Shown here: positions 1-12,329 of the stretch, piece by piece | Layout of the letters: the number at the start of each line of letters is the position of its first letter | Numbering within the stretch: the first letter of the stretch is position 1 | Assembly (NCBI RefSeq): GCF_027596085.1 | Contig: NC_072469.1 | Span: forward strand, 16,808,238 to 16,872,237 | Length of the DNA: 64,000 nt | Direction of reading: 5' to 3' | DNA from: Anoplopoma fimbria | Taxonomy: Eukaryota > Chordata > Actinopteri > Perciformes > Anoplopomatidae | Notes under the pieces: model-generated | The model's input: the letters and a program-made list of their open reading frames with translations, nothing else | What the model was told of the DNA's origin: nothing | Database searches by the model: none | Position numbers and translations under genes: made by a program

Positions 1-655
1 TACTCTGAGGGAGGATTTTCACTCAAAGTTTTTATGGAGTCATAGCTTAAACATTTCTGTAGCCGTGAGCAAATTATTTCACCTGTTGTATCATAACCTT
101 AAGTGTTAGGCTTAACAAACATGTGTGAATGGTGCGTTCAGTTTTTATTTCTTCCATGGCGGCTGACTTAGATCCTCACATTATTCATGTCCGCAACATG
201 TAATCTGCGTTTCATTTCTGTTGTGTCTGGTTGACCCTATACAATTAAAAAAGTTGGAGTTCATTAATATGATGTAAATGCGCAAATCCTTTTTTTTTCT
301 TACTGAATACAGCAGCTGGGCCTTTTGGTAGAATTTCCCTTATTTCAAATCAAACCACTGCATGACGTATGCTGGATATGGAGGCCTTATTTTCCCTTTT
401 GGCTTGTAGGAATTTTAATTTTTGTATTTTGGTGGATTTATGAAGTAGATGTTGTTGTTTAGTTTTTACTTTTGTATAAAAACTTTTTTAATTTCTATAT
501 AACATTTTATCACTGTTCATATCACTTTTGCTGTTGTTCTTCTTTTAACTGTTCAAATGAATAGCTTATCTGACAGTAGTTGACTACATTGTTGTCAACA
601 AACAGTTTTGTAGAATACTACTCTCTTTTTCTGAGTGTTACCTTTTTTGATACAG

Positions 656-734
656 CCAGTTTGTGATAGATCCACCATCATATCGCATAAGGATTGCACG
701 AAATGACAGCACACGGTCTCATTTGTACAAATAA
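656..734 (+). CDS. Candidate 3'-terminal coding exon of an unidentified gene
   Basis: A pyrimidine-rich stretch ending in TACAG at 655 is followed by one spare base and then 25 open codons closed by TAA at 732-734. The peptide begins QFVIDPPSYR and ends RSHLYK. The peptide is basic, reads like conserved coding sequence, and is followed by AT-rich sequence resembling a 3' UTR. I do not recognise the family. The rest of the gene would lie left of the window on the plus strand. With only one splice site and 25 codons, chance is a real alternative. Confidence 0.35.
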
Positions 735-2355
735 TCGTAAAATGTTTGATATTTTAATTAAACATGTATTGAGTTTAACTATTAAACTGAGATGACGTTG
801 CGACATTCATTTTTTCAAAATAATTTGTGGGCAATTAATACCTCAGCAACATTACTTAAATTCAATACCAAGAAATTTAGTAACATTAATAATAACTTAA
901 TATGCAACAGTGATAAACAAATTGAAAAATATATTTTTATGTTGACATTTGTTCTTACAAGACTTTATAACATCCTTTACAGTACTAGCAGGTTTTAAAG
1001 TATGCACGAAAGAAGGTGATCAATAAGATATCTTGTTCAAAAGACAAAAACTGTTTAAATTCAACATTCTTATCTTAGACAAAGCATGCCGTTTGCTTAT
1101 TTTAGCATACTGCATACTGCAGTACTAAACTAATGCACAGTGCATTTACTTACGCTGGTGGTTAGGTGTGGATATCCCAAGCCACTGACGGTTGATCCCC
1201 TGACCATATCGCTGGTTGACTCGCTGTTGCAGAGAGTGTTCCTGTGTGTGAGGTTCAGCTGCCTTCCTTTACTCTGACTGAAGCGCTGATGCCTCTTTCT
1301 ACTATTCGCGGAAGCAGGCAAGCAACGGAAACCAGAGTCACATGGACAAGCTGCAATCAGAAAGAGGTTCTCAAGCCTGGGGGCCACAGGAAGGCGAGTG
1401 CAGGCTCAACATTTTTTTTTCTTTTGTCACCCCCTGTCACAAAAGCACCACGAAAGTAATGATGGTGTGCAGGCAACTATGATTGGTAGCGCAACTGCAA
1501 CCACAAAAACCTTATAAGAACACACCCTTCACACCCTCTGCTTCTTCTGATCAGAAAACCTACTAGAGAGGAAACCACTCGACAAACACACCCTTCCTGC
1601 CTGGTATTCGACCTGCCACTGCAACAGCCATTGCAAAACACACAGATGAAGACACACTCAATATTGAATGGTCACAATGCTTCTGTGCCACCACATAACA
1701 TAACATTGATGCAAAGCCCACTTTTCAGCACAAACCATTTCACTGCAGCAAACTCTTAGTGAATATTGTCATCTTATGTTCTACTTTCAATACTAATGTG
1801 TTTCCAACATGGCTACTTTCAGTAACCAAGTTCCCTAAACACTGCATGTGTTGTTATCTCTCTTTCTTGATGTCCTGATTTAAAATGTACCAGCTCTATT
1901 AGTACTCTTAACTTTGTAGCTTTGCTTCTTAACTTGTTTCTCCTTAGTAGTTACCCATGGTTGAGAGAATAAGGAATAGGAATCAGGAAGTGATGGTGCC
2001 ATCCTTGTTGAGTTGATTTGTTAGTAATTTCTTCCTGTTTTCATACAGGACATCTCAAGCTCTCAGTTCTGACTCTATTGTAAGTTTGAGTGGCAACAGG
2101 ATTTACTGATCCATGACTCCATGTTGAGGTGGATTGTCTCGGTTGTGTGACGCTCTTAACGCTATATGGGTAAAACGTATAAGACAAAGCCTATCAAAGG
2201 GTTAGAAAATGTAAAAAACAACTGACCTGATTTTGAATGTCTTGCTTCTACTACCTCTGTTATGTGTGCTGACATACAGCTAATCTTATTCTGGAACTTC
2301 TAATTAAAAGAGTGTAAACATAAAGTTCACTTTTGGCCCACTGGAAACCAATAAC

Positions 2356-2356
<1 letters not shown>
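735..2356. other. Non-coding stretch, no gene seen
   Basis: AT-rich DNA with only short, unlinked ORFs in several frames and no splice-consistent coding pattern. Part of it (from 735) may be the 3' UTR of the candidate exon just upstream. I see no recognisable repeat or RNA gene. Confidence 0.5.

Positions 2357-2451
<95 letters not shown>
2357..2451. repeat. (AC)n microsatellite
   Basis: About 47 uninterrupted AC dinucleotides. The two overlapping ORFs through it, one Thr-His and one Cys-Val, are translations of the repeat and not genes. Confidence 0.98.
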
Positions 2452-2454
<3 letters not shown>

Positions 2455-3170
2455 GGGGACTGACTTCATACTCTGCTGCTGTAGACATTACTCCACTTTA
2501 TCTTTACAAAGCAAATAGTGTTTTGCTGCTATGTTAATGCTCTGAATTTTTAATCTAGCACCTTTAAAGGTTCCCTGTGAATTTATTTTATTTTATTTTT
2601 CTACCTCTAGTAGTGCTACAGATCATGTTTTTTTTAGTGGGTCCCCGTTTTGTTCTTGTGCATACACACAAGAATGCACATTATGAGAAAAAAGTTTCAA
2701 TTCTGATGCACCTTCTATTGCTACATCTGTGACCTTGCTGTTATCTTCACCCTATAACTACTATTCCTCCCTCCACTCTGCAGGGACGACTGAGACATAG
2801 ATGCTCATGCTCTCTCTGCAAGCATTTGTCTTAATGAAGCTCATACTTTGGTGAGTGACCACAGCAGACGTCTATTTATCCATTTTAATATCACTCTTAT
2901 TAATCATCTCTTCAACCATTTGGCATCACAAATACGCCAATTATTCTTGGTGAGTAAACCTTTATGAATGCTTGCCTGATGTGTTCGTCCGGTTGAAGTA
3001 GAGGAGCTCTTTTTTATTTCTGATTAAAGATTTGATAATTATGAGCCTATGAATTACTATTCAGGGCAATTTTCAGTTTCTGGCCAGGACAGGTTGACAT
3101 GGGTAGAGACTGATACAGGAGTGCTCTACCTTAATGTCAAATGAGTGAGTATGCCCAAAGATGGGAAACA

Positions 3171-3380
3171 TTAAAGGTGCCGTGTGTGGGATTTGGCGGC
3201 ATCTAGCAGTGAGGATGCAGATTGCAACCAACTGAAACTTCTTCCGTGTACCAAGTGTGTAGGAGAACTATGGTGGCCAACGCAAAAACATGAAAACGTG
3301 AATGGCCTTATATAGAGCCAGTGTGTCCGTTCTGTGCTACTGCAGAAACATGGCTGCTGGCTCAGGTTGCATTGGATGTA
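3171..3380. repeat. Dispersed teleost repeat (non-autonomous, degenerate)
   Basis: Begins TTAAAGGTGCCGTGTGTGG and continues through a segment about the 'atctagcagtgagg' and 'gtgtaggagaac' blocks. From memory this matches a very common percomorph dispersed element, usually starting with a gene-desert-type TTAAAGGTGCAGTGTGTAGG end. The right end is not clear; sequence similarity to my recollection fades after about 3380. A repeat-library search would decide the family. Confidence 0.55.
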
Positions 3381-5600
3381 ACTTCACATGGGTTAAATAG
3401 CTCTATAAATCAGCATGTCTACTTCCAGCGCAGCATGTACTATTATTTTATTGTGACATTCTAAGCCGGCAGATGGAAAGCAGCTCTCGCACAGGACTTG
3501 AAAACATGTGCAGCACAAGTAGGAATTCCCTGTTATTTGTCTGTTCAAGGACATATTATTCATGGTTACTGAGCTAAGGAGGTGATGTGGCAGTTGGGGT
3601 GTTAAGTCTCATGGGTGAGTGGGGATGTGGGCAACACTGTAGTAAAAAAACACCACAGCAATGAGGAGTTACATCACCAAATATGATCAACCACCAGTAA
3701 ACAGTAGATTTTAGAAGAGATATGAATGTAATTCCTGTCTACATCCTTATCTTTCTAGTGTGCATCATTTATTTTGTAATATCTTAAGAGGTTGTTTAAC
3801 CACAAAACTTGCCCCACTTCTGCAGGTCAATGAAAACTAAATGCAATCCAAATTTTGATTTATAATGAAAAGTAGGGTGCAGAACTCACTTGAGATTCCA
3901 TATTGCACATGACCAGGATTTTCTGTGGTGTAAGGTTATTTGCATATCATACAAGAGGGGATTACTGCCTCCTTGTGGAGACAGGATATATTGCATATTT
4001 GAAACTAGTATTGCAGGTGTAAACCCATGGGATAATATACAGAACAACAGAAGAGGATCTTTAGAGATAGCCAGCTATGGTGTCTGTAATTAGCTGTTGT
4101 GCTTAAATGCTGGTAGATAGATACTGCAGTTAGAAAACACAGTCAGGAGGAAAGCAGACCAACAGGTATAGTGACTGACTGACTGATAGACAGGCAGTTA
4201 AAAACGATCAAGGGTTGAGAGACTGACAGTCTGGCAAACAGACGATTAGGGTCAGAACAGGACAGAATGGCTGGAGACTAAATATACTGCTCTGTATTAG
4301 GAGATACACAGACTCTGGGAAATTCAGGGAGAAAGGGACAAATAGGCAGAAATATCAATGGAGCAAGGCTCTTAGCATTGGCACAGCATGTTAAATCAAT
4401 AATTTATTGAAGTGGTTATCCTCTGAGAATAGCAGTACCGAAGCAGAACAGTGTGTCCAGTGCGGTGATGTATTTTCCTTTTATTTCCTGTTGATGAAGG
4501 TTGAGCTTCTGTGGGTGGTGCATGTTGTTTATATCTGTTAATCACATGTATGTGTCATAATGATCTGGTTCAGCATATTTCAATACAAACAGTTGTGATT
4601 TCTCTATTACTGCTGTTTGTATGTCTGCCCTGTGTATTTTCCCCAGGGCAGACATACAAGACATTCTGTGTTTACAACAGCAAAAGTAAAAAGTGTAATT
4701 TATCTGAGTATACTGTGGGTAAATCATTGTTAATAATGTTGTTCAAAGGACTGTGTTTAACATTCAGAGTAATTATATAGCAGCAAACAAGTATTTTCTA
4801 TGTTAAGATATAGTGGAGTAATGTCTACTTGAGTAAAAAGTGAAGTCACTCTCCCTCTGTGTATGCTGTTATTAGACCTCCTTGCTTTGTTGGCATAGCC
4901 AGGCTGGCCGCGAGTGCTTTTAGTGCATGTTAGTACATGTGAGATGCCCCACTAGCTAGCTGAGGGACGCTGCTCTGGGCTGCTCTCATATTATGGTCAC
5001 AGATGATAATAGTTGATATTTCAGGCCATTACAAAAATATGTTTCCATATCTTCACTTCTATTGATTGAGGGAAAAAGATTACTGCCGAGCACAGATTCT
5101 TTTTCAGGATACCGCTGACCCATACATTGTGAATACATGCAGCAACACTTACAGTAAGAGCTGAATGGACAGCCTTGACTTGATATGCTTCTCATACTGT
5201 ACATGGTCACTCTGCGTGGTGTATGCTATGAACTGCCTTTATTACTGTGCAGTTCATTCATACAACAACCCGTCTGTATGATTCATGGTTAATCTTGTAT
5301 ACACAATGTGACTTTTACACTCGAATGCAGTTACCATACTTGCATTTCATATCGCTGTCCTGTGAAAACAATGTAGTGGAACTCCAAAACAGCCTTGTTT
5401 TCAGTTTTAGGATCAGTTCATACTTTAGTTTATGTTATAAATTTGAAATGACAAATTTTAGAGATCCATGTCTTTCTTTTCACAGGATGTCAACAATATG
5501 CAGTCAACTTGCAGACTTGTGTTTATGGCTTCAAAAAATATAAAATGAACCGGGCTCGTTAACATAACATGGGCTGGAAACATGTAGTGTAATTGGACAG
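3381..5600. other. Non-coding stretch, no gene seen
   Basis: No supported exon on either strand. It contains one short perfect stem-loop (4619-4657) and a fragment near 4807-4850 resembling the 'gtggagtaa...cttgagtaaa' type of fish dispersed repeat. Otherwise I see nothing. Confidence 0.5.
4619..4657. other. Short perfect inverted repeat (14-bp arms)
   Basis: GTATGTCTGCCCTG at 4619-4632 pairs perfectly with CAGGGCAGACATAC at 4644-4657 across an 11-nt loop. The stem is too short for a typical microRNA precursor and flanking sequence does not extend the pairing. Confidence 0.7.
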
Positions 5601-6446
5601 CCGCGCATGAGGAGACATATAACATCAAACCATCTTTATTAAAAGAGTGGCACCATGTAGACTTTATTTTCAGGCTTTATTACCATACAGCATCTATAGT
5701 ACCATGGATAAAAACCAAGAAATAAATAGTGTGTAATACTACAGTAGCACATTAAAAAGGACGCACATTAACATGATACAGCTAAAGTTTCCACCTTTAC
5801 TGGGTAGGTATATCAAAGGTCAGGTGGTACAGCCTTTACGCCAGTATCCAAGCACATGCACGACAGTTGGTCCGCATGTCCTCTATGTTTGCCTCTAGCG
5901 AAATATAACATCAGGTCACATTGATTTGGCATATAACTAATATAATCTGATAAACTGTGTTTATCCACCATGAGCTGTTTCCGTTAACTCATACAACAGA
6001 GACAACTACTGTTTCACTTGTTAAAAACAATGTCTTAAAGTATTTGCCACAGTTTAGAATTATTTTGGCCTCATTTAAAATTCTCACGTAAATGTTTAGC
6101 ACTGTTAGCCTGAATGGCATGAACTTAAATAATGTTTCACTATCCTGTAAAAAAACATTCAAGCAGTTAAAACTGTAAAAGTGGACACTTCCACATCGAT
6201 ACAGAAACATGTTTGTGACAGTTTCCACACATTCCTTCTCCCCTGTAGTTGACTCCTTATGTCGAGCTGTCGTAGAAATGGCAACAGTTCTTTGTTTATG
6301 TGAATAGTTATTCTGCTTGGAAGGAACACGCCCCTTGTGTCTCCAAAACCTTTTGAAACAGTGCAACAAACAGTCTGTTGACAGAAAAATGTCCTGCTCT
6401 CGCCGGTGGCCTGTTGGTTTTAATGGTGGCACGGGTAACTTTGCGT
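5600..6446 (-). other. fbxo45: Probable 3' UTR of fbxo45
   Basis: Follows the fbxo45 stop on the minus strand. Minus-strand AATAAA hexamers lie at 5635-5640 and 5663-5668, so the transcript could end near 5,600-5,650. A 147-codon minus ORF (5989-6432) here has no splice or family support and is taken as chance. Confidence 0.45.
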
Positions 6447-8315
6447 CTAGCCGTCTAGAGGTTTTCCCAGGTACACCATGGTGACTTCAGTGTTGCCGTA
6501 TACTGCAGAGACAGCAGGGAACAGGCAAGCTTTGGGCAGTCCACGAAATGCTATACCAAGAAACTCAAAACCCCTCTCGAAAGCTAACGTCTTGTCATCC
6601 ATGTCTAGAATCACTCGTATTCTCTCCCCGATCTGTGGACAAACACAATTACACATTGCTGGATTACAAAAATGACAAATAATACATTTTAAAAGACAAC
6701 AACAGACATATCACCAACATTGTTACTAATTTGGCAATTATTCCACATGTTATTCTTTGATTATCTCAAATCTGATGAGGGTACAAATACCAGATGTGGC
6801 TCCAGCTCCTACCTGATATTTTGGTGCATTGTTACATTGGGGGAAATTTCCATTGACCTCCCCGTTGTGAAGCAGGTTGTTGTCGACCAGGTTCCAGCCC
6901 CAGCTCTGGTCATCGCTGCCGAGCAGGGCCACGTAGCCCTGGCACTGCATGGATGCCCGCTTGGTGGCGAGGCCTATCACTGCCACGGTGCCAAGAGGGC
7001 CTTCCCACCAGATCTCCCAGGCGTGCCTCCCTTCCGAAAAGCCAATCTTGCCACGGGCACCATCCGTGCTCTGGGCAATGGGGTTGCGGTGCAGGGTGAA
7101 GCCGTTCTTCTTCACGTAAACATTGCGGGAGCAGTCGTGGGAGCTCAGAGCATGCTGAAAGGCCTTGAGCTGTAGAGGACGATGGGACAGGAACAAAAGG
7201 TAGAGTGAAAGGACATTTAGGTTCGATCAATCATATTGTGCAATTATGTGTTATGGTGTAAAATGTTATGATAAATAAATATAACATATTTTTGGAAACA
7301 TATCCTATAGATGCTAACAAAACAAGGTGAGGGATGGTTATGGACTTTTATACCATGCAGGACAGAATGTATTGCACCACTCAGGGCTTAAGAGCTCAAA
7401 GGTTCTGTAAAAGGTCTTCTTCACTTAAATAGTTATGGTTGCTATTAGAATTTGCTATTTAATCAATATTTTCCATTGAAAGACACATTTTCCAAAGTAG
7501 CAACTGGATCATGCGCTCAAAGTTCCTTGAAGAAGTTCCGGGTCTCATGGGAAATTAAGAATTATTTCATGACACAATTTTTAAACAGACTGTCCCACTC
7601 AGAGAAAGCTCTTAGGTTTCACTTACAGTGGGCCTATTATTTCCTGGCCCATTTTGCACAGAATTATCCAATAATAAACAATAACAGTAACCTCCATTAG
7701 GCCTTGAGAACCATGACCTAATGGGAACTAATGACAACAAAACACATGATTTAGACACATCCTTAGCCCAAGCCCCATTTAAGCATACAAATGTAGTACT
7801 GTTACTTTGTATATGTTTGAGCATGAATCACTAGGGCCTTATGGCATACATTTATATTTATTATTGATTTATCCTAAGGACAGTTTGCACTTCACCACAT
7901 CCGTAGTCACGTTACGGTAAGGTGTTTGCAGAGCACAGGTAGCACTACACAGGCAGACATTGTAATGGGGCTCGCCATTAAGACCTACTTTCCCCTTGTA
8001 GGTGGGCAGGTTGCACAGGATGTCAGAACGCATAGCTTCATCGCTCAGAGACCGGCTGCAGAGGCTGCGCCACACCTCGCTGTTTTCATCCGCCAGGATA
8101 TTGTTCCAATGCCAGCAGACCAGTGAGCAACACATCAGGTCGGACATCTCCAAATACGAGAAAACATGCTCCAGGACCCGAGCTGGCAACCTCCCGGCCA
8201 CCCCTGCGCCTCCTCCGGCTGCAGCAGAGTAGGGAGAGCCGGCGGAGCTGCAACTGGCTGCCGCTGCTGCGCCCTGACAGGAGGAGCCTCCTCCCCCACC
8301 GGCCGCTCCAGACAT
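6447..8315 (-). CDS. fbxo45: F-box/SPRY domain-containing protein 1 (Fbxo45), complete
   Basis: Substrate receptor of an atypical neuronal ubiquitin ligase that partners with SKP1 and PHR proteins (MYCBP2) at synapses. Three coding exons: 7989-8315, 6813-7169 and 6447-6632, all phase-0 junctions, give 289 aa against about 286 in human. The order is a Gly/Ala/Ser-rich N-terminus (residues 1-41), an F-box beginning [14 protein letters not shown] (about 42-88), then a SPRY domain (about 111-289) ending VYLGKPLDG. The SPRY part is almost identical to mammals. The start chosen is the Met of MSGAAGG, which matches the vertebrate N-terminus. An in-frame Met 16 codons upstream (8363) is possible but adds a segment without known counterpart. 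The gene lies head-to-head with fam168b. Confidence 0.97.
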
Positions 8316-8369
8316 TATGCCCCTGATCTTCACCGACGACTCCAGTCGATCGAATAGTTTCACCTTACA

Positions 8370-9180
8370 CCGTAGAAGGACCCCTAATATACGTTAAATG
8401 GCAACATTTTAGCTGTTAAATCACACGCACAGGTCGCAGTAAAACCACAACAGTATGGACCCTACTCTTCCCAGTTCAATGGCTGAATGGAAGCGATGCG
8501 TCAAGGTCCTTGAAGAGCAAATATACATATGGTTGTCCTGTAAAAGAAAAATGTTATCTAATACGAAACAGTGTTTTTTACAAGATCTATGAAGCAAATT
8601 CGGCTAAATCCAGTTCGGATAAATTGTCAGATAAAGAAAAGCCCTTGCCAAAATCAAATGTTTTCTTTGACCTGCAAGGACCGTAGGGTAGACATAGTAA
8701 TGAGCTCAGGGAGAATTGCCAGAAATGTTGCAGTGATAATATATTGGACGTTACATTTTTCCTATATCACATTGTAGCAACTGTGTGGCAAAAAAATAAA
8801 GATCACAAAGGCACTGTACTAAATGAGAATGCAACGCTAATTAATAAAAAATAAAAAAAATAAAAAAATATCCGACCTGCTACATCGTTAGGTCAAATTA
8901 ATAATGGTTTTAGAGACCATGCTTTTATAGAGGACAGTTTCCAGAGAAAGTTTTTTACTGTGTAAAGACACAAAAAAATACACATCAGCGGAATAAAATT
9001 GGTTACAGTCTAATAAAGCGGTGTAATATTTTATTTTTGCCACGTGACAGCACACGGAAGTGACGCGGGTGCTCAAAAGAGTTCAGTAAAGCATCTGGGA
9101 GCAAAACACCAGCTAGCTTAAATACATCTTAAACCAGAAGACCACAGGAGGGGACTAGCTGCCGATCAGAACAGTCAACA
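8370..9180. promoter_or_regulatory. Probable bidirectional promoter region, fbxo45 / fam168b
   Basis: The two genes diverge from this interval. The fbxo45 start lies at 8315 and the probable non-coding first exon of fam168b ends at 9180. No TATA box is obvious at either side; CpG content is raised around 8,100-8,500 and 9,050-9,480. Placement is inferred from gene starts only. Confidence 0.45.
9085..9180 (+). other. fam168b: Probable non-coding first exon of fam168b
   Basis: Sequence upstream of a good donor (GTAAGTGTGA at 9181) and in the right place for the 5' UTR exon, because the first coding exon at 10875 begins with an acceptor and 21 nt of leader. The left boundary is a guess. Confidence 0.4.
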
Positions 9181-10895
9181 GTAAGTGTGAGTAGTTGTGT
9201 CGTGTGGATAAGAAGACCCCCGTGGTGTCGTGGGTGTCTGTAGGGTTGGGACATGCGTCGCTGCAGAACACAGCTGTCTGGCTGTCCGTCTCCTCTGCGG
9301 CCTGTTGACAAGCTGTCCCCATCTGGCTGCTGTCCCGGGGACAGTCCGGTGGCTTTGCTCGGTCGGACAGGTGATTTAGTAGGTCAGTCTGTACATCTCA
9401 AACCAGCCTGCAACGGTGAACTAGCTCAGCTGTCGGCGGGATGTGCAGCTTAAGAGGTTGTTGAGCTAAGCTAGTCCAGGATAACAAAGCCCCGCGACGT
9501 TCACCTTTCGAAATTCCTCTACTTAAAGGTTGCCATCTTTATTTTTTGCAGGCAACATGTTCAACGTCACCTGAAAATGCACCTCTTTTTTTTTTTTTTT
9601 TTACACCTCTTTCTCACCGATGCCCGATGGAAACGAGATAATAATATGCAAACCACCAAGCAGCGCTTTGTAAAAATTAAAAATTAAAATTGAAAATGAA
9701 CAACGCATTGTATTGCGTCACACTCTTCGTTCATGTCGACTGTATGTTTTGGTGAAAGAAGAGAATTAGAATATCAGGGCTAAAATATGCATCATAGTTT
9801 GTGAAGTGTTGTCAATTATAAATGATGATCATGAGGATTTGTTTAAGACAGTGAGGTTATATTTTGCCATGTGGTTTGCATACAAAGTCATACTGTAGAA
9901 TAGATTTGGGTTTTTTGTTGTCTCTACATAAGGTGATGATGATAACAATCTACTTATTATAAATAGTGGTGTCATTGTTTTCGGTTTACCTCAATGTCAA
10001 ATCGAGTATTTCAGTGATGCGTTTCCCTCACTGTTCAGATTGCCCTTGAATCAGCAGACTTGTAAAGTGATGTAATGTTTTGCGGACCACCGATAGGGGG
10101 CAGTTGTTTTTTTTTTTTTTTTTTCAGTTAATGAGCATCATGTGTAGCAGAAGTCGAGGATTTCTCTTTTGTAATGGAATTTAGTATGTTGTAAAACTCC
10201 TGCAACGCAAATCTGTTAACTGATTGCAAAAACGTTTGCTTTTTATGAAATGTTTCAAAATGCATGTGTGTTCTAAGGAGTATATTTCAGCTTTTCTATC
10301 AACTGTGTAGTGAAAAATAACAGATGAATTACTGAAGTGAAGTGGAAGAACACAGAAACAGTCAGGTGTAGTAAGTGTTCCTACTTAGTTAAGACATGGA
10401 GAAAAAATGAAAACTAAGATTTTAAAGTTAGCGCCCCACCATGTTAAATTATGCACATTGTGTAAAACCTTTAATTATGGTATTTCAGTTATCAGTTTGT
10501 GTGGACAGCGCTTAAATGATGAAGAAAACTGTTGTGACTATGACCTAGCAAGGTCATTTCATGTAAGCCACCGGCAGTCCTCACTGTTCCCCCCCCACAA
10601 GATGATATCATATTCCCAATACAACATTTTGGTTTCCTTTAACCGTTCTAGTCACTGAAATGTCCAGACTTAAGAAAATCGTTTGGCACTATTATCTATT
10701 GGTAGCATCATGGGAATGTTTTCATTTCATCATGCTTTGCTCTGTTTTTACTGCTGAGTCAGCTGACTCATGAATCTGTGCTACATTTACCCAGAAGATC
10801 TTAGCATCAGTTTTGTTTGTTGATTAAATGATCTGAAATTGACATTCTCTTTTTTCTCTTTTTTTCATTGCAGCATCTGTGAGTAGGTGTCCATT

Positions 10896-12329
10896 ATGAA
10901 TCCAGTTTACAGCCCTGCAGCAACAGGGGTCCCCTTTACCAATACTAAGGGTATGGGCTACCCAGGTAAATTCACGAGTTAATGTATAATGCTTTAAGCA
11001 AATATCGTTACTGCAATAAAATATCCTGAATTTAAGAAAATAGAAAATAATTGATTTTTTTGGTGTTTGTTGTTTTGGTCATGGTAGCTGGATTTCCTGT
11101 TGGCTATGCAGCTGCTCCGGCATACACTCACAATATCTATGCAGGAGCGAACGCAGCCTTCCCCAGTGGTAAGAATGATTTTAGACTATGTGTTTACACT
11201 GTGCACAACAACATCTAGTGGATATTTCAAAAGTCACTGCTGTAGCAAGGATTTCTCTTCAGGTTGTAAGGAGGTCAGAGTTCCAGTCTGCAGACCTTTC
11301 TTAAAATGCAGCTTGTATTCATCAATGTGCATTATGCATTTTTATTCATCCACACCCACTGACTGAAAGTGACTTTACACTCAATAGTCAGCAGTACTCA
11401 CTTTGAGTTTCTTCCTCCCTCCCAGGCTACGCTCCAGGCACTCCTTTCAAAATGTCTTGCTCTCCCAACACTGGGACTGTCCCACCATACTCCTCCTCAC
11501 CCAACCCCTACCCTACTGCCGTTTACCCGGTCAGGAGCACCTACCCCCAACAGAACCCCTATGCACAGGTCAGTGCATTTGTGTTGTTGAAAGATAACAG
11601 ATTTTGGCTCTTGGTTGTGTTATTAAAGTATTATCCAGGTTGGCCTGAGGATGGCACAATAACAAAAGGTCCAAATGTCAAACTTCAAGGCCATAACTAC
11701 TTTCTTTGTTTAAATTCTCTTCTGTCAGGTTTCACTTCAATATAACAAAATCCTGTTTATTTCAAATGTTTTGAACTGTAACATGGTGTGTTTTTTGCAT
11801 TCCTGGATCCAGGCACTAATACCTTCACAACAGCAGGGCACTTATTACACACAGCCGCTGTATGCTGCACCGCCTCACGTTATCCATCACACTACAGTGG
11901 TCCAGCCAAATGGGATGCCTGCAGCCATGTATGCCCCGCACATGCAACCCCAACGGCACAACAGTGTCGCCATGGGGATGGTAGCCGGCACCACCATGGC
12001 CATGTCAGCTGGTGAGCATCCGTTCCTGTTTTTATCATTTAACCAGGTTATATATTTTGCAGAGATGCATCGATTTGAAGCTATACCGGCTTTTGTTGAA
12101 TATAACAAAATAAACATATAATATTATGCATGCCTTTGTTGTGAAAAGGGTATATTATGTCATACTGCATCATACTTGTGCACTGGTGTTCACTTTGTGG
12201 TCAATTCGCTTCTTAGGAACTTTGCTGACGACTCAATCACCAGCATCAGTTAACCCCCACCAAGTCACGATGCCCACATATCGGCCTCCTGGCACACCCA
12301 GCTACAGCTATGTGCCCCCACAGTGGTGA
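10896..12329 (+). CDS. fam168b: FAM168B (myelin-associated neurite-outgrowth inhibitor, Mani), complete
   Basis: Small Pro/Tyr-rich neuronal membrane-associated protein described as a neurite-outgrowth inhibitor. Five coding exons: 10896-10965, 11088-11168, 11426-11568, 11834-12011, 12217-12329; junction phases all agree, giving 194 aa (human 195). It opens MNPVYSP and ends YSYVPPQW, as FAM168B does. FAM168A is excluded by the GMGYPAGFP start and [10 protein letters not shown] block. The [15 protein letters not shown] and [15 protein letters not shown] blocks are conserved. The acceptor at 11833 was preferred over one at 11812 because it restores the vertebrate [10 protein letters not shown] junction and has a branch-point-like CACTAAT just upstream; the upstream one would add seven residues. 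ATG context: last 3 nt of leader are ATT. Confidence 0.96.

Noticed and set aside
2260..2518. Cys-Val and Thr-His repeat ORFs
   Set aside because: Both are readings of the (AC)n microsatellite.
5989..6432. 147-codon minus-strand ORF just after fbxo45
   Set aside because: Lies in the expected 3' UTR, has no recognisable domain and no splice or start context support.
6720..7230. Plus-strand and other-frame ORFs over fbxo45 exon 2
   Set aside because: Shadows of the highly conserved SPRY-coding exon, which is fully explained in the other frame.
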